From positions 1,116,001-1,180,000 of the forward strand of contig WLWP01000001.1 in NCBI GenBank assembly GCA_012103505.1: a DNA stretch of 64,000 bases, read 5' to 3'. The notes beneath the pieces are model-generated. The model ran no database searches and was not told the DNA's origin. It worked only from the letters and a program-made list of their open reading frames with translations. The translations under genes and the position numbers were made by a program. This DNA comes from Pseudomonadales bacterium (GTDB taxonomy: Bacteria; Pseudomonadota; Gammaproteobacteria; Pseudomonadales; Azotimanducaceae). Of the stretch, positions 7,945-16,561 are shown piece after piece; position 1 is the stretch's first letter, and each line of letters starts with the position of its first letter.

Positions 7945-10116
7945 ATGTCGGAATCGGCGAACATCGTCCGGATTACTGCGCGACGGAACCTATCGGACAA
8001 GGTCACAAAGTGGGTGATCGGTCTTAGTGGCGGCGCCGTTATCGGTGCGATCGCGCTGATCTTTGCCTACCTGCTTTGGGTCGTGGCGCCGCTTCTACTA
8101 CCCGGGGACATAGGCGAGCCGGTACACCATAGCGTCACTGCTCGTGAACCGGTCTTGGTTGATATCAGTGAAAATGGTGAAGTGGCCCTTCGCTTAAGCC
8201 GTGCCGGGATCGTTGAGTTCTATCAAGTAGAGAATGGGCAGCCTATTTCGGGATTTAGTCTTGGTCGGGAAATCGAGCACGCCCAACGAGTCTATCCAAC
8301 GGTAGATTTATACGCGCTCGTCGACCCACAGGGTCAAATGAGTTTTGTGCGCGCGACATATACCGTGAGGTTTGCTGACGGCGATCGCGTGCTGACACCT
8401 GCGATTGAGTTTCCGTTTCAAGATTCGACGCTAGATGTCGGCAGAACTCAGGCATTCGATGTGCAGATGTTCGATGCACAGCTGCTAGTGGCCAGCGCTG
8501 GCGAGGGAAGGCTGACGTTCAATGAGTTCACCGACGCAGAATTTGGTTTCAGACTGACGTCACCGAACACGGCTTCCGTTGAGATGGAAGCCGAACCAGC
8601 CCACATTTTTATGGGACCTCGCAATGAGTGGACGTACGTGCTCGATCTAGATGGGCAGATGTCGATTTACGCTGCCACGCGGTCTGGTATCACACTACGA
8701 GGTCAGGCAAAGCTCACTGACAGTAAACCTATCGCTGCAGCTCTCCTCGGACGTTACTCGATTGTTGTTGCTTCACCACAGGGCATAACGCAATGGGGGG
8801 CATTTAAGGAATCAGACGGGATCGCAATGAAGGCGATGCGGTCCTTCGACGTAGAGATGCCGGTGCGTTCCTTTGTCGTTGAACCTCGCCGCAAGGGTTT
8901 TGCCAGCGTCGCTGAGAACGGGGCCCTATCTCTGCACTACCCTACTTCAGGTCGAACTATCGATTACCGAGTTATCGACATGCCTGCCGGAGTTGCGAGC
9001 GCTATTTCACCGCGTTCGAACGTGCTAGTGAGTGCCACTGCGACAGACAAAATATCCATCACGGAACTTGATAACAAACACCCAGAAATTTCCTTTTCGA
9101 CACTGTGGCAAGAGATTTGGTACGAAGGCTACGAAGAGCCTATTTATAGCTGGCAGTCTTCGTCGGCAGACAATGATTTCGAGCCGAAGTTTTCCCTTAC
9201 GCCCCTTGCCTTTGGCACCTTAAAGGCCGCGTTTTATGCGCTGCTATTCGCGGTGCCTATCGCGATAATGGGCGCTGTTTACACTGCCTATTTCATGTCG
9301 CCTTCGATGCGCGCTTGGGTGAAACCCGGCATAGAAATTATGGCGGCTCTACCAACGGTGATTCTTGGCTTCATCGGCGGCTTGTGGCTCGCACCGATCA
9401 TTGAAGCAAACCTATCCAGTATTCTAGGTATATTTGTTGTGTTGCCGGTGGGGCTTTTCTTATTCGCCCTCCTGTGGGCTCAACTTCCTGAGAAAATTAG
9501 CAAACCCCTCGCTGGTTGGTATGGCTTAGTTGTCGTGCCATTGATCATTGGCACTGTTTGGCTTGCGTTTGATGTTGGTCCTCTTCTAGAAGACTCCCTG
9601 TTTGGCGGAGATAGTCGAACATGGTTACGGGAGGTCATGGGGTTGAACTATGACCAACGGAATGCTCTCGTGGTTGGTATCGTCATGGGACTTGCCGTGA
9701 TCCCTACTATTTTTAGTATCGCTGAAGACGCGATCTACGGTGTCCCGACCCATCTTACTAATGGCTCCTTGGCGCTAGGTGCAACACCTTGGCAGACGTT
9801 GGTGCGAGTTGTAATGCTCACCGCGAGTCCGGGGATTTTCTCGGCCGTCATGATCGGCATGGGGCGAGCAGTTGGGGAGACTATGATCGTCCTGATGGCA
9901 ACCGGTAACACGCCGTTGATGGACTTCAATATCTTCGAGGGTATGCGGACCTTCGCCGCAAACATTGCGGTTGAGTTGCCAGAATCCGAAGTCGATAGTA
10001 GCCATTACCGAATCCTATTTCTGGCTGCGTTGGTTCTCTTCATGTTGACCTTCCTCTTCAACACGTTCGCCGAAATCGTTAGACAACGATTACGCGGGAA
10101 GTACGGGAGCCTATAA
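7945..10116 (+). CDS. pstC: Phosphate ABC transporter permease PstC (long form)
   Basis: At 723 aa it is more than twice the length of E. coli PstC. One membrane segment (about residues 22-52) is followed by some 370 residues of soluble, beta-rich, presumably periplasmic sequence. The permease core then starts at about 425 (FGTLKAAFYALLFAVPIAIM). The ABC-coupling loop is visible as [21 protein letters not shown]. Long PstC/PstA forms are known in marine gammaproteobacteria, and the role of the insertion is not established. pstA begins three bases after this gene ends, so the two are translationally linked. Confidence 0.9.
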   Translation: MSESANIVRITARRNLSDKVTKWVIGLSGGAVIGAIALIFAYLLWVVAPLLLPGDIGEPVHHSVTAREPVLVDISENGEVALRLSRAGIVEFYQVENGQPISGFSLGREIEHAQRVYPTVDLYALVDPQGQMSFVRATYTVRFADGDRVLTPAIEFPFQDSTLDVGRTQAFDVQMFDAQLLVASAGEGRLTFNEFTDAEFGFRLTSPNTASVEMEAEPAHIFMGPRNEWTYVLDLDGQMSIYAATRSGITLRGQAKLTDSKPIAAALLGRYSIVVASPQGITQWGAFKESDGIAMKAMRSFDVEMPVRSFVVEPRRKGFASVAENGALSLHYPTSGRTIDYRVIDMPAGVASAISPRSNVLVSATATDKISITELDNKHPEISFSTLWQEIWYEGYEEPIYSWQSSSADNDFEPKFSLTPLAFGTLKAAFYALLFAVPIAIMGAVYTAYFMSPSMRAWVKPGIEIMAALPTVILGFIGGLWLAPIIEANLSSILGIFVVLPVGLFLFALLWAQLPEKISKPLAGWYGLVVVPLIIGTVWLAFDVGPLLEDSLFGGDSRTWLREVMGLNYDQRNALVVGIVMGLAVIPTIFSIAEDAIYGVPTHLTNGSLALGATPWQTLVRVVMLTASPGIFSAVMIGMGRAVGETMIVLMATGNTPLMDFNIFEGMRTFAANIAVELPESEVDSSHYRILFLAALVLFMLTFLFNTFAEIVRQRLRGKYGSL

Positions 10117-10118
10117 CG

Positions 10119-11798
10119 ATGAGGAAATTCTTCAAAAACTGGTTTGCGTCTGGCGAGCCTTGGATCTGGCTCAATGCTGCGTCGGTTGGTATCTCGATCA
10201 CCGCCGTAGTTGGTATTTTGGTACTCATTGCAGTTAAGGGATTTGGTCATTTCTGGCCAGCCGACGTTGAGCTTATTAACTACGAAGATGAGCGGTTTGG
10301 GAATCAGGTCATCTTCGCTGAGCTTGTTGAAAGCGAACAACTTGCCGTTGAGCAGTACCTTGAATCGGGCGGTGACCCACAGTGGCTGACACCGGGCGCT
10401 GAAACTATCGAACGATGGCTTGTTAAGTCAGGCAATCGTCGCCACAACCCGCCCGATTTCCGCTGGTTCTACACACCGCAGATGAAGGAACGTGAACTAT
10501 GGCCGGGAGTCGCTGTGCTTGAACGGGTCGAATGGGGTAATGCCTATGGAGTGCCCACTCGGTTTTTGAACGGCGACACAGGCGAACTGCATGAACTTGA
10601 CTCGGGCGGACTTGAAATCGTCCATGAGCGCATCGCGCGCGCAGATGAGATTCGGAGTGAGATTGATCAGCTAGAAAACGGTTCGCTCAATCGCATCAAC
10701 TATAGACTTGAGCGATTGAGACTCGAAGAGCGTGGATTGGGGCTAAAGGGGAGCACCGACACAACTCGGTTGGAAGAGATTGCACAAGAAGTCGTCACGC
10801 TACGCGCAACGTATGAAATTGACGAGAGTGTCTTAAGAGCCCTATATACAGATATCCAAAAAGACATATTGTGGATCCGTACTGGTTCAGGTGATGAGAT
10901 CGAGGTACCTCTCGCAGACATTTTAGGCATACGAATGCCTAACGATTTGAGTGGTATTGGCAAGCTCACCAGCTTCGTGGGTTCCTTGTGGCGTTTTCTT
11001 GTCGAGGATCCGCGCGAGGCAAATACCGAAGGCGGTATTTTCCCTGCCATTTTTGGCACGGTTCTCATGGTTCTGATCATGTCAGTAATTGTGACGCCTT
11101 TTGGCGTGATCGCTGCCGTTTACTTGCGCGAATACGCAAAGCAAGGTCCTCTGGTCAGAATTATCCGCATCGCGGTAAACAATCTTGCTGGGGTGCCTTC
11201 GATTGTCTATGGCGTTTTCGGTCTCGGTTTTTTCGTCTACTTTTTAGGCGGAAATATCGACCGGCTCTTTTTTCCAGAAGCGTTGCCCGCGCCTACATTT
11301 GGAACGCCGGGCTTGGTTTGGGCTTCGCTGACGCTCGCGCTACTTACAGTGCCCGTTGTGATTGTTTCGACTGAAGAAGGCCTTACTCGCATCCCTCGGT
11401 CGCTACGGGAAGGCAGTCTTGCCCTTGGTGCAACTAAGTCGGAAACTCTTTTCAAAATCATTCTGCCGATGGCGAGTCCGGCGATTTTAACCGGGGTCAT
11501 TCTGGCCGTGGCGAGGGCTGCAGGCGAAGTGGCTCCGCTTATGCTCGTCGGTGTCGTGAAGCTTGCGCCGACACTGCCATTGGACGGGAACTTCCCTTAT
11601 TTGCATCTCGACAGAAAATTTATGCACATGGGTTTCCATATCTACGACGTGGGTTTTCAAAGCCCAAACGTCGAAGCAGCGAGGCCTCTTGTTTATGCCA
11701 CCGCCCTACTACTGGTCACCATCATCGTGGCTTTGAATCTCACCGCGATAACGCTGAGAAGTCGCTTGGAAAGACGATACCGAGGAGTTGAAAGCTAA
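10119..11798 (+). CDS. pstA: Phosphate ABC transporter permease PstA (long form)
   Basis: This 559-aa permease partners PstC. An N-terminal membrane segment (about residues 20-45) is followed by roughly 250 extra residues, including a charged coiled coil around [15 protein letters not shown]. The canonical membrane domain starts near residue 305 ([18 protein letters not shown]). The coupling loop reads [20 protein letters not shown]. coli PstA is about 296 aa, so the insertion mirrors the one in PstC and the two probably form a joint periplasmic structure. The stop codon overlaps the pstB start by one base (TAATG). Confidence 0.9.
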   Translation: MRKFFKNWFASGEPWIWLNAASVGISITAVVGILVLIAVKGFGHFWPADVELINYEDERFGNQVIFAELVESEQLAVEQYLESGGDPQWLTPGAETIERWLVKSGNRRHNPPDFRWFYTPQMKERELWPGVAVLERVEWGNAYGVPTRFLNGDTGELHELDSGGLEIVHERIARADEIRSEIDQLENGSLNRINYRLERLRLEERGLGLKGSTDTTRLEEIAQEVVTLRATYEIDESVLRALYTDIQKDILWIRTGSGDEIEVPLADILGIRMPNDLSGIGKLTSFVGSLWRFLVEDPREANTEGGIFPAIFGTVLMVLIMSVIVTPFGVIAAVYLREYAKQGPLVRIIRIAVNNLAGVPSIVYGVFGLGFFVYFLGGNIDRLFFPEALPAPTFGTPGLVWASLTLALLTVPVVIVSTEEGLTRIPRSLREGSLALGATKSETLFKIILPMASPAILTGVILAVARAAGEVAPLMLVGVVKLAPTLPLDGNFPYLHLDRKFMHMGFHIYDVGFQSPNVEAARPLVYATALLLVTIIVALNLTAITLRSRLERRYRGVES

Positions 11799-12616
11799 TG
11801 GAAACGCAGATAACAGATCCAGTCGATGAGGTCAGCGAGAATCCTGGGCGGTCTCCAGACGAGGAAATCAGTGTCGTGGTAAATGACCTATCGCTCTCTT
11901 ACGGGGCAAGCGAAGCTTTATCAAACATCAGTATGTCGATAGCCCGTGAACGTGTATCTGCTTTCATTGGTCCTTCAGGATGCGGTAAGTCAACGCTGCT
12001 GCGATGTTTCAATCGTATGAATGACCTTATCGATGACGTCACTATCACGGGTGAGATCATCTTTTCAGACATGGATATTCATGACGAGCGCGTCGACGTG
12101 GCAGATTTACGGCGCCGTATCGGCATGGTTTTTCAGCGTCCGAACCCTTTCCCGAAGAGCATCTACGAAAATGTGGCCTATGGATTGCGTATCCAAGGTG
12201 AGGACTCCAAAGCAGTTTTGGACGAACGGGTCGAATGGGCGCTTAAGAGTGCAGCACTCTGGGATGAAGTTAAGGACCGGCTCAAAGAAAGCGCACTAGG
12301 ATTGTCTGGTGGGCAACAACAGCGCTTAGTGATTGCTCGCGCCATAGCGATAAAACCCAGTGTGTTGCTGCTTGATGAACCAGCTTCAGCGCTAGATCCG
12401 ATATCAACGCTCAAAATTGAAGAACTGATTCATCAGCTCAAAGATGAATACACAATTGTTATCGTGACTCATAACATGCAACAGGCTGCTCGAGTGAGCG
12501 ACTATACTGCGTTCTTGTATCTCGGTGAGCTCATCGAATTTGGTACGACTGACGATATCTTTCGCAACCCTCAAAAGTCACAGACGGAAGATTACATTAC
12601 GGGCCGTTACGGCTAA
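11798..12616 (+). CDS. pstB: Phosphate ABC transporter ATP-binding protein PstB
   Basis: A 272-aa ATPase energising phosphate import. Walker A is [11 protein letters not shown], the signature is LSGGQQQRL, Walker B is [12 protein letters not shown], and the switch His is in [17 protein letters not shown]. The PstB-specific [11 protein letters not shown] and [18 protein letters not shown] blocks distinguish it from other ABC ATPases. About 25 acidic residues precede the conserved domain. Translation is coupled to pstA by a one-base overlap, and phoU follows after nine bases. Confidence 0.95.
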   Translation: METQITDPVDEVSENPGRSPDEEISVVVNDLSLSYGASEALSNISMSIARERVSAFIGPSGCGKSTLLRCFNRMNDLIDDVTITGEIIFSDMDIHDERVDVADLRRRIGMVFQRPNPFPKSIYENVAYGLRIQGEDSKAVLDERVEWALKSAALWDEVKDRLKESALGLSGGQQQRLVIARAIAIKPSVLLLDEPASALDPISTLKIEELIHQLKDEYTIVIVTHNMQQAARVSDYTAFLYLGELIEFGTTDDIFRNPQKSQTEDYITGRYG

Positions 12617-12625
12617 GGAGTAGCG

Positions 12626-13312
12626 ATGCAGCGCTCACATATTTCAGAACAATACGATCTTGAACTCTCCCAGTTGCGCGACCAGCTTATGGAGATGGGT
12701 GGCTTGGTCGAGCAACAAGTTAACAAAGCTTGCTCGTCGCTAGTTTCACATGACATCCACCTTGCCGAGGAGGTTCGCGATACCGAGTCTCGCCTTAATC
12801 AGATGGAGGTCGATCTTGACGATGAGTGTGTTGGCATCATTGCCAAGAGACAGCCAACTGCTGGTGATCTCCGAGCGGTGGTTAGCGTCATGAAATTGAT
12901 CACCGATCTTGAACGTATTGGTGACGAAGCTGATCGCATCGCGAAAATGGCTATATCACTTATAGAATTCGAAACCCCGGTTGATCAATATGCGAGTTTT
13001 CGCCAAATGCAGCAGCAGGTTGTTCGCCAGCTCAGTCATGCGCTTGACGCGTTTGCCCGCCTGGATGTTGAGTCAGCCCTGCGAGTTATCGAAGATGATC
13101 ACGACATTGATCGAGCGTATACGAAACTCGTTAAAGCTTGTGTCGAGGGTATGCAAAGCTCTCCCACAGAAGCCGAGCATCTTGTTGGGTTAATGTGGGC
13201 GACACGGGCACTCGAACGTATTGGCGATCACTGTAAAAATATTAGCGAGTACGTTATCTACCAGGTCAAAGGAAAAGACGTGCGCCATGCTGACGATGTA
13301 AACATCGGTTAG
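12626..13312 (+). CDS. phoU: Phosphate signalling protein PhoU
   Basis: A 228-aa all-helical protein made of two three-helix repeats. Each repeat has the metal-binding E/DxxxD pattern, visible in LITDLERIGDEADRIA and ATRALERIGDHCKNIS. PhoU links the state of the Pst transporter to PhoR and represses the Pho regulon when phosphate is sufficient. It closes the porin-phoR-pstSCAB-phoU array, nine bases after pstB with a GGAG ribosome-binding site. The next element is the tRNA promoter at 13343; I see no strong intrinsic terminator between them. Confidence 0.95.
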   Translation: MQRSHISEQYDLELSQLRDQLMEMGGLVEQQVNKACSSLVSHDIHLAEEVRDTESRLNQMEVDLDDECVGIIAKRQPTAGDLRAVVSVMKLITDLERIGDEADRIAKMAISLIEFETPVDQYASFRQMQQQVVRQLSHALDAFARLDVESALRVIEDDHDIDRAYTKLVKACVEGMQSSPTEAEHLVGLMWATRALERIGDHCKNISEYVIYQVKGKDVRHADDVNIG

Positions 13313-13342
13313 TCAGCAATGCATTGAGGCGTAAACTAAATG

Positions 13343-13371
13343 TTGCGGCCCGATTGCTGGAACTTTACTAT
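13343..13371 (+). promoter_or_regulatory. Promoter of the tRNA-Leu/Leu/Cys cluster
   Basis: TTGCGG (13343-13348) and TACTAT (13366-13371) are separated by exactly 17 bases. They are followed by the GC-rich stretch GCGCGGCCT up to the mature tRNA 5' end at 13381. A GC-rich discriminator after the -10 is the hallmark of stringently controlled stable-RNA promoters, so growth-rate and ppGpp control is likely. Confidence 0.65.
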
Positions 13372-13380
13372 GCGCGGCCT

Positions 13381-13466
13381 GCCCAGGTGTTGGAACTGGT
13401 AGACAAGCTGGATTTAGGTTCCAGTGTCCTAGCGGCGTGAGGGTTCGACTCCCTCCCTGGGCACCA
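13381..13466 (+). tRNA. tRNA-Leu (anticodon TAG)
   Basis: The 86-nt gene includes encoded CCA. Acceptor arms GCCCAGG and CCTGGGC pair perfectly. The anticodon stem CTGGA/TCCAG encloses TTTAGGT, giving anticodon TAG (reads CUA and CUG). A long variable arm follows, as expected for a class II tRNA, and the T arm contains GGTTCGACTCC. It is first in a three-tRNA cluster. Confidence 0.96.
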
Positions 13467-13470
13467 TGAT

Positions 13471-13616
13471 CTCGCTCCGCGAGTTCAAGGTTACGCAGTA
13501 ACCGACCCACCACGATGTTTTGCGCTGCAAAACTCGCTAAGGTTACGAAAACGAAGTAACCGACGGACCTTGATGTTTTGCGTTGTCGCAAAACTCGCTA
13601 TGGTTATGCAGTAACC
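13471..13616 (+). repeat. Hairpin-repeat spacer between the two tRNA-Leu genes
   Basis: The 153-base spacer is almost entirely small palindromes. CTCGC/GCGAG lies at 13471-13483. Two alternating hairpin types follow: GGTTAC/GTAACC at 13489-13503, 13541-13561 and 13602-13616, and GTTTTGC/GCAAAAC at 13517-13533 and 13575-13594. Stems are conserved while loops differ in length and sequence (GCA, GAAAACGAA; GCT, TTGT). Two units (13489-13540 and 13541-13601) and a partial third can be drawn, joined by CTCGCTA. Possible roles are tRNA precursor processing or a REP-like palindromic element. It encodes no protein. Confidence 0.75.
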
Positions 13617-13619
13617 TAC

Positions 13620-13706
13620 GCCCGGGTGGTGAAATTGGTAGACACAAGGGACTTAAAATCCCTCGGCTTTACGGCCGTGCCGGTTCGATTCCGGCTCCGG
13701 GCACCA
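13620..13706 (+). tRNA. tRNA-Leu (anticodon TAA)
   Basis: An 87-nt class II tRNA with encoded CCA. The acceptor GCCCGGG pairs with TCCGGGC (one G-T pair at position 7). The anticodon stem AGGGA/TCCCT encloses CTTAAAA, giving anticodon TAA (reads UUA and UUG). The variable arm CGGCTTTACGGCCG and T-arm GGTTCGATTCC are typical. It lies in the same transcript as the preceding tRNA-Leu. Confidence 0.96.
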
Positions 13707-13730
13707 TGTGTTTATGTTGCAAGCGATATT

Positions 13731-13804
13731 GGCTGGGTGGCAGAGTGGTTATGCAGCGGACTGCAACTCCGTGTACACCGGTTCGATTCCGGTCTCAGCC
13801 TCCA
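13731..13804 (+). tRNA. tRNA-Cys (anticodon GCA)
   Basis: A 74-nt tRNA with encoded CCA. The acceptor GGCTGGG pairs with CTCAGCC, and the anticodon stem GCGGA/TCCGT encloses CTGCAAC, giving GCA. Gammaproteobacteria often have tRNA-Cys and tRNA-Leu near pgsA. Here they are near pgsA but on the opposite strand, with two protein genes in between. Confidence 0.96.
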
Positions 13805-13834
13805 AACTTCGCGAGCTCTTATTAGCTAGAAACG

Positions 13835-14557
13835 ATGAATGCCAATCTGATCGAGATTTCCCCTGATGAACTTGTTGCTGGCACATTGGCGCAAGACAAA
13901 CTCAGTACGCTGCATCAACTGTTCAGAAAACATGGCTACGTGGTCGTTACCAACTTAGTTTCTCGAGGCGTTTGTGCCCAACTAAGAGAGGCATTTATAG
14001 AAGACGTCGCTGCTATCCGTCGTCGTTCAGACCTGACCCCTCATGAACAAAGGACAGCGGTTGGGCACTTGCAGTTGGGTCCGCGCCGCTATGCACCCTT
14101 CGTAAGTCGGGAACTGGTCGCGAACAACATTATTGAAAACGTTGTCTTAGAAATCTTAGGGTCATCCGCGTGGCTTGGCTTTTACAGTGGTAACGTAAAT
14201 TGTCCCAACAGCGGTCATCAACCTGTTCACTTTGATCGACCGTTCGCGTGGCAGTCTGAATCGGAAGCACATGATGCCGGTCAGCTATGGCCCCCACCCC
14301 CAATAACGCTTTCTTGTTCCATAGCACTGACTGATATCAATGAAATGAGTGGTGCGACGGAAATCTATCCTGGTACCCACCAGGAAACTGCCGTAACGCA
14401 ATGGCCACGCGGTGAACGGCCCGAGAGGCATCCAGACTTACTTGAGCTGTGGGGACCACCCCAGAGGATGTGCATTCCTATGGGGGAGTCTGTTTTCGAG
14501 ATCCACGAATGTGGCATCGTGGTGTACCGAATGTCTCATCTCAACTCCGTCCTATGA
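13835..14557 (+). pseudogene. Phytanoyl-CoA dioxygenase-like protein, N-terminal part before a frameshift
   Basis: The frame gives a PhyH-like Fe(II)/2-oxoglutarate oxygenase with the metal ligands His132 and Asp134 in HFDRPFAW and the conserved IYPGTHQ segment. After LWGPPQRMCIPMG the homologous sequence switches to another frame (FRDPRMWHRG, bases 14449-14883), which carries the distal metal-ligand His. The break sits at or next to the run of five G at 14482-14486; one extra G would restore a continuous product of about 349 residues ending at 14883. It is therefore either a recent one-base deletion or a sequence/assembly error. Start ATG 13835 lies 31 bases after tRNA-Cys. Confidence 0.8.
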
Positions 14558-14883
14558 TCGCACTGACATATCACTCTGCGATGGCAAAGCACTGGCGAGG
14601 TCTACTAGCCCAAGACTTAGACTGTGCGGATCAGGCGCGATGCTCCGCGGACAATACGCTACGTGTACTGGACGACGGCAGCCTTGGTGATGGACGTCTT
14701 GTTTTCGATGGCAGTACCCGGCCTGCTTTTGAACAGTCCAGCCAGCATGGCATTGATCGCAATATGCGGTTTGTCGACGTGCCCTCGCGTGTTAACCATT
14801 TCTTGGACAACCACACTCTAGGTGGTGCTCGTGTGGTTGCCGGTGAAAGCATCTCGCCCTACCCAGACGGCATAAACGAGTGA
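14449..14883 (+). pseudogene. Phytanoyl-CoA dioxygenase-like protein, C-terminal part after the frameshift
   Basis: Real homology starts around 14490 with VCFRDPRMWHRGVPN, holding the distal metal-ligand His, then RPMIALTYHSAMAKHW, a typical PhyH C-terminal strand with the 2-oxoglutarate-binding Arg. It overlaps the N-terminal fragment in another frame and is not an independent gene. No ribosome-binding site supports the ATG-like start at 14449. The stop (TGA at 14881-14883) overlaps the GTG start of the downstream epimerase, so the pair was organised as an operon. Confidence 0.75.
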
Positions 14884-15893
14884 CTCGAGTACTCTACATA
14901 GGTGGCACAGGTGAGATTTCACATGCTTGCGTGGAGGAATCACTCCGCATGGGTCACACGGTGACCGTTTTTAATCGAGGCGCTACCGCCGGATCTTTAC
15001 CCATGGATGTCGAGCACCTTCAAGGTGATTTACGTGCAACAGATCCTTATCAAGCGCTTGGCAATCGGACGTGGGATGTCGTCTGCCAATTTCTTGCTTA
15101 CGAGCCCGACGCTGTGCAGCGCGACCTCGACACGTTCTCCGACCATTGCGCCCAGTACATATTTATTTCGTCAGCATCAGCTTACGAAAAACCTTGTCGG
15201 GATTACGTGATTTCTGAACTGACTCCGCTAAAAAATCCGTTTTGGGCGTACTCTAGGGCCAAGGCAGCGTGTGAGCAGGTAATAGACGGCTTTCAAACCA
15301 CAATAACCTCGCCGTCACGATGTGCTTGCACGATCGTGAGGCCTAGTCATACATATCGAACTAGATTGCCTGGTGCGGTTACGGATGGAGATCATCAGGC
15401 TTGGCGAATTATGAACGGCAAGCCAGTCATAGTTCATGGTGACGGCCAGTCGTTGTGGACACTCACCCATGCTGAGGACTTCGCCCAGGCATTTGTCAGC
15501 CTTCACCTCAATCCTGCAGCATTCGATCAATGCTTCCATATCACCGCCAGCAAGGCTGACACTTGGGACGTCATTCTTGCTGGCGTTGGCGAAGCGTTAC
15601 AGACAGATCCGACTCTGTGTCATGTCTCAACGGAGACGCTTGTTAAATATCAGCCTGCTTGGGTTGGCCCACTACTGGGGGACAAGGCAAATTCGGTTCT
15701 CTTTGACAACTCAAAAGTGCAGGAGGTAATTGGTGGCTGGGCTTGTTCTATTTCCCTCGGCGAAGGTCTCAAAGCGGCAGCCGTGTATGTCGAACAAAGA
15801 CTGAAAGCGGGTTACAGCCCGGATGCTGAAAAGGATGCCTTGCTCGATCGAATCATCAGTGACCAACGACAACTAGGTACTATTGAACATTAG
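14880..15893 (+). CDS. NAD-dependent epimerase/dehydratase family protein
   Basis: A 337-aa extended-type SDR. The Rossmann motif is YIGGTGEISHA, followed by VFNRG. FISSASAYEKP and YSRAKAACEQV supply the Ser and the Tyr/Lys pair, and VHGDGQSLWTLTHAEDFAQ is typical of sugar-nucleotide epimerases. The substrate cannot be assigned; this subgroup also includes isoflavone-reductase-like and chloroplast RNA-binding-type proteins. The GTG start at 14880 overlaps the TGA of the dioxygenase gene by four bases, indicating translational coupling. It ends 33 bases from the convergent pgsA. Confidence 0.82.
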   Translation: MTRVLYIGGTGEISHACVEESLRMGHTVTVFNRGATAGSLPMDVEHLQGDLRATDPYQALGNRTWDVVCQFLAYEPDAVQRDLDTFSDHCAQYIFISSASAYEKPCRDYVISELTPLKNPFWAYSRAKAACEQVIDGFQTTITSPSRCACTIVRPSHTYRTRLPGAVTDGDHQAWRIMNGKPVIVHGDGQSLWTLTHAEDFAQAFVSLHLNPAAFDQCFHITASKADTWDVILAGVGEALQTDPTLCHVSTETLVKYQPAWVGPLLGDKANSVLFDNSKVQEVIGGWACSISLGEGLKAAAVYVEQRLKAGYSPDAEKDALLDRIISDQRQLGTIEH

Positions 15894-15926
15894 ATATCTA
15901 TCGTACCTGATTGTTTTAAAACGTAT

Positions 15927-16520
15927 TTAGTGCCAATCGCCTTTGGAGGAATTGAAGGAATCCCGCAATGTGGGCCAGGCTGCGCCGAGGTAGACTGACA
16001 TTGACCAAAGTGTCATAAATGCAGCCACATAAATCAGCACGTATCCAACCATCACCCAAACTGAGCCGAAGTCTGGTGGGTTAGCCAAAAGAACGGCAAT
16101 GGCCACCATCTGGAGTGTGGTTTTTATCTTGCCAAGCAGGCTCACCGCGACCGCGACTGAACGGTTCATCTCTGCCATCCATTCGCGCAATGCGCTGATG
16201 ACGATTTCCCGACCTACGATCACTAGAGCAGGCAAGGTTAGCCAAATGTTGGAGTGGTGCGCGATTAACAATACGAGGGCTGTTACGACAATCAGCTTGT
16301 CGGCGACTGGATCAAGAAAGGCACCAAACGGCGTCGTTTGGTTCAAGCGACGTGCAAGGTAGCCATCGAGCCAGTCCGTGGCTGCGGCCAAACCAAAAAG
16401 TACCGCGGTGGCGAGATAGCGCCATTCCCACTGCCCTAAAAAAGTAAGGACGAAAATAGGAATGAGGAGGATGCGGGCTATCGTGATGACGTTCGGAAGC
16501 GACATCGGACCGCTAGGCAT
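15927..16520 (-). CDS. pgsA: CDP-diacylglycerol--glycerol-3-phosphate 3-phosphatidyltransferase
   Basis: This 197-aa integral membrane enzyme makes phosphatidylglycerol phosphate, the committed step to phosphatidylglycerol and cardiolipin. The CDP-alcohol phosphotransferase motif D-x2-DG-x2-AR-x8-G-x3-D-x3-D is complete (DWLDGYLARR through GAFLDPVADK). Several hydrophobic helices surround it. Start 16520 has AGGAG ten bases upstream; a second ATG five codons in is possible. It follows uvrC by 41 bases, the conserved uvrC-pgsA arrangement of gammaproteobacteria. Confidence 0.95.
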   Translation of the reverse strand: MPSGPMSLPNVITIARILLIPIFVLTFLGQWEWRYLATAVLFGLAAATDWLDGYLARRLNQTTPFGAFLDPVADKLIVVTALVLLIAHHSNIWLTLPALVIVGREIVISALREWMAEMNRSVAVAVSLLGKIKTTLQMVAIAVLLANPPDFGSVWVMVGYVLIYVAAFMTLWSMSVYLGAAWPTLRDSFNSSKGDWH

Positions 16521-16561
16521 AGTGTGTTGACTCCTTTGTCATCCGCAGGTGGGAGAGCGAT

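Noticed and set aside
13471..13616. CRISPR-like array in the tRNA spacer
   Set aside because: Only two and a half units, short palindromic stems and no unique spacers of constant length; no cas genes.
14470..14500. Programmed ribosomal frameshift in the dioxygenase gene
   Set aside because: No X XXY YYZ slippery heptamer with a downstream stem is evident; an indel in the G run is simpler.
13381..16520. Simple inversion explaining the tRNA cluster next to pgsA
   Set aside because: A single inversion of the usual Gly-Cys-Leu order would place Leu nearest pgsA; here Cys is nearest and Gly is absent.
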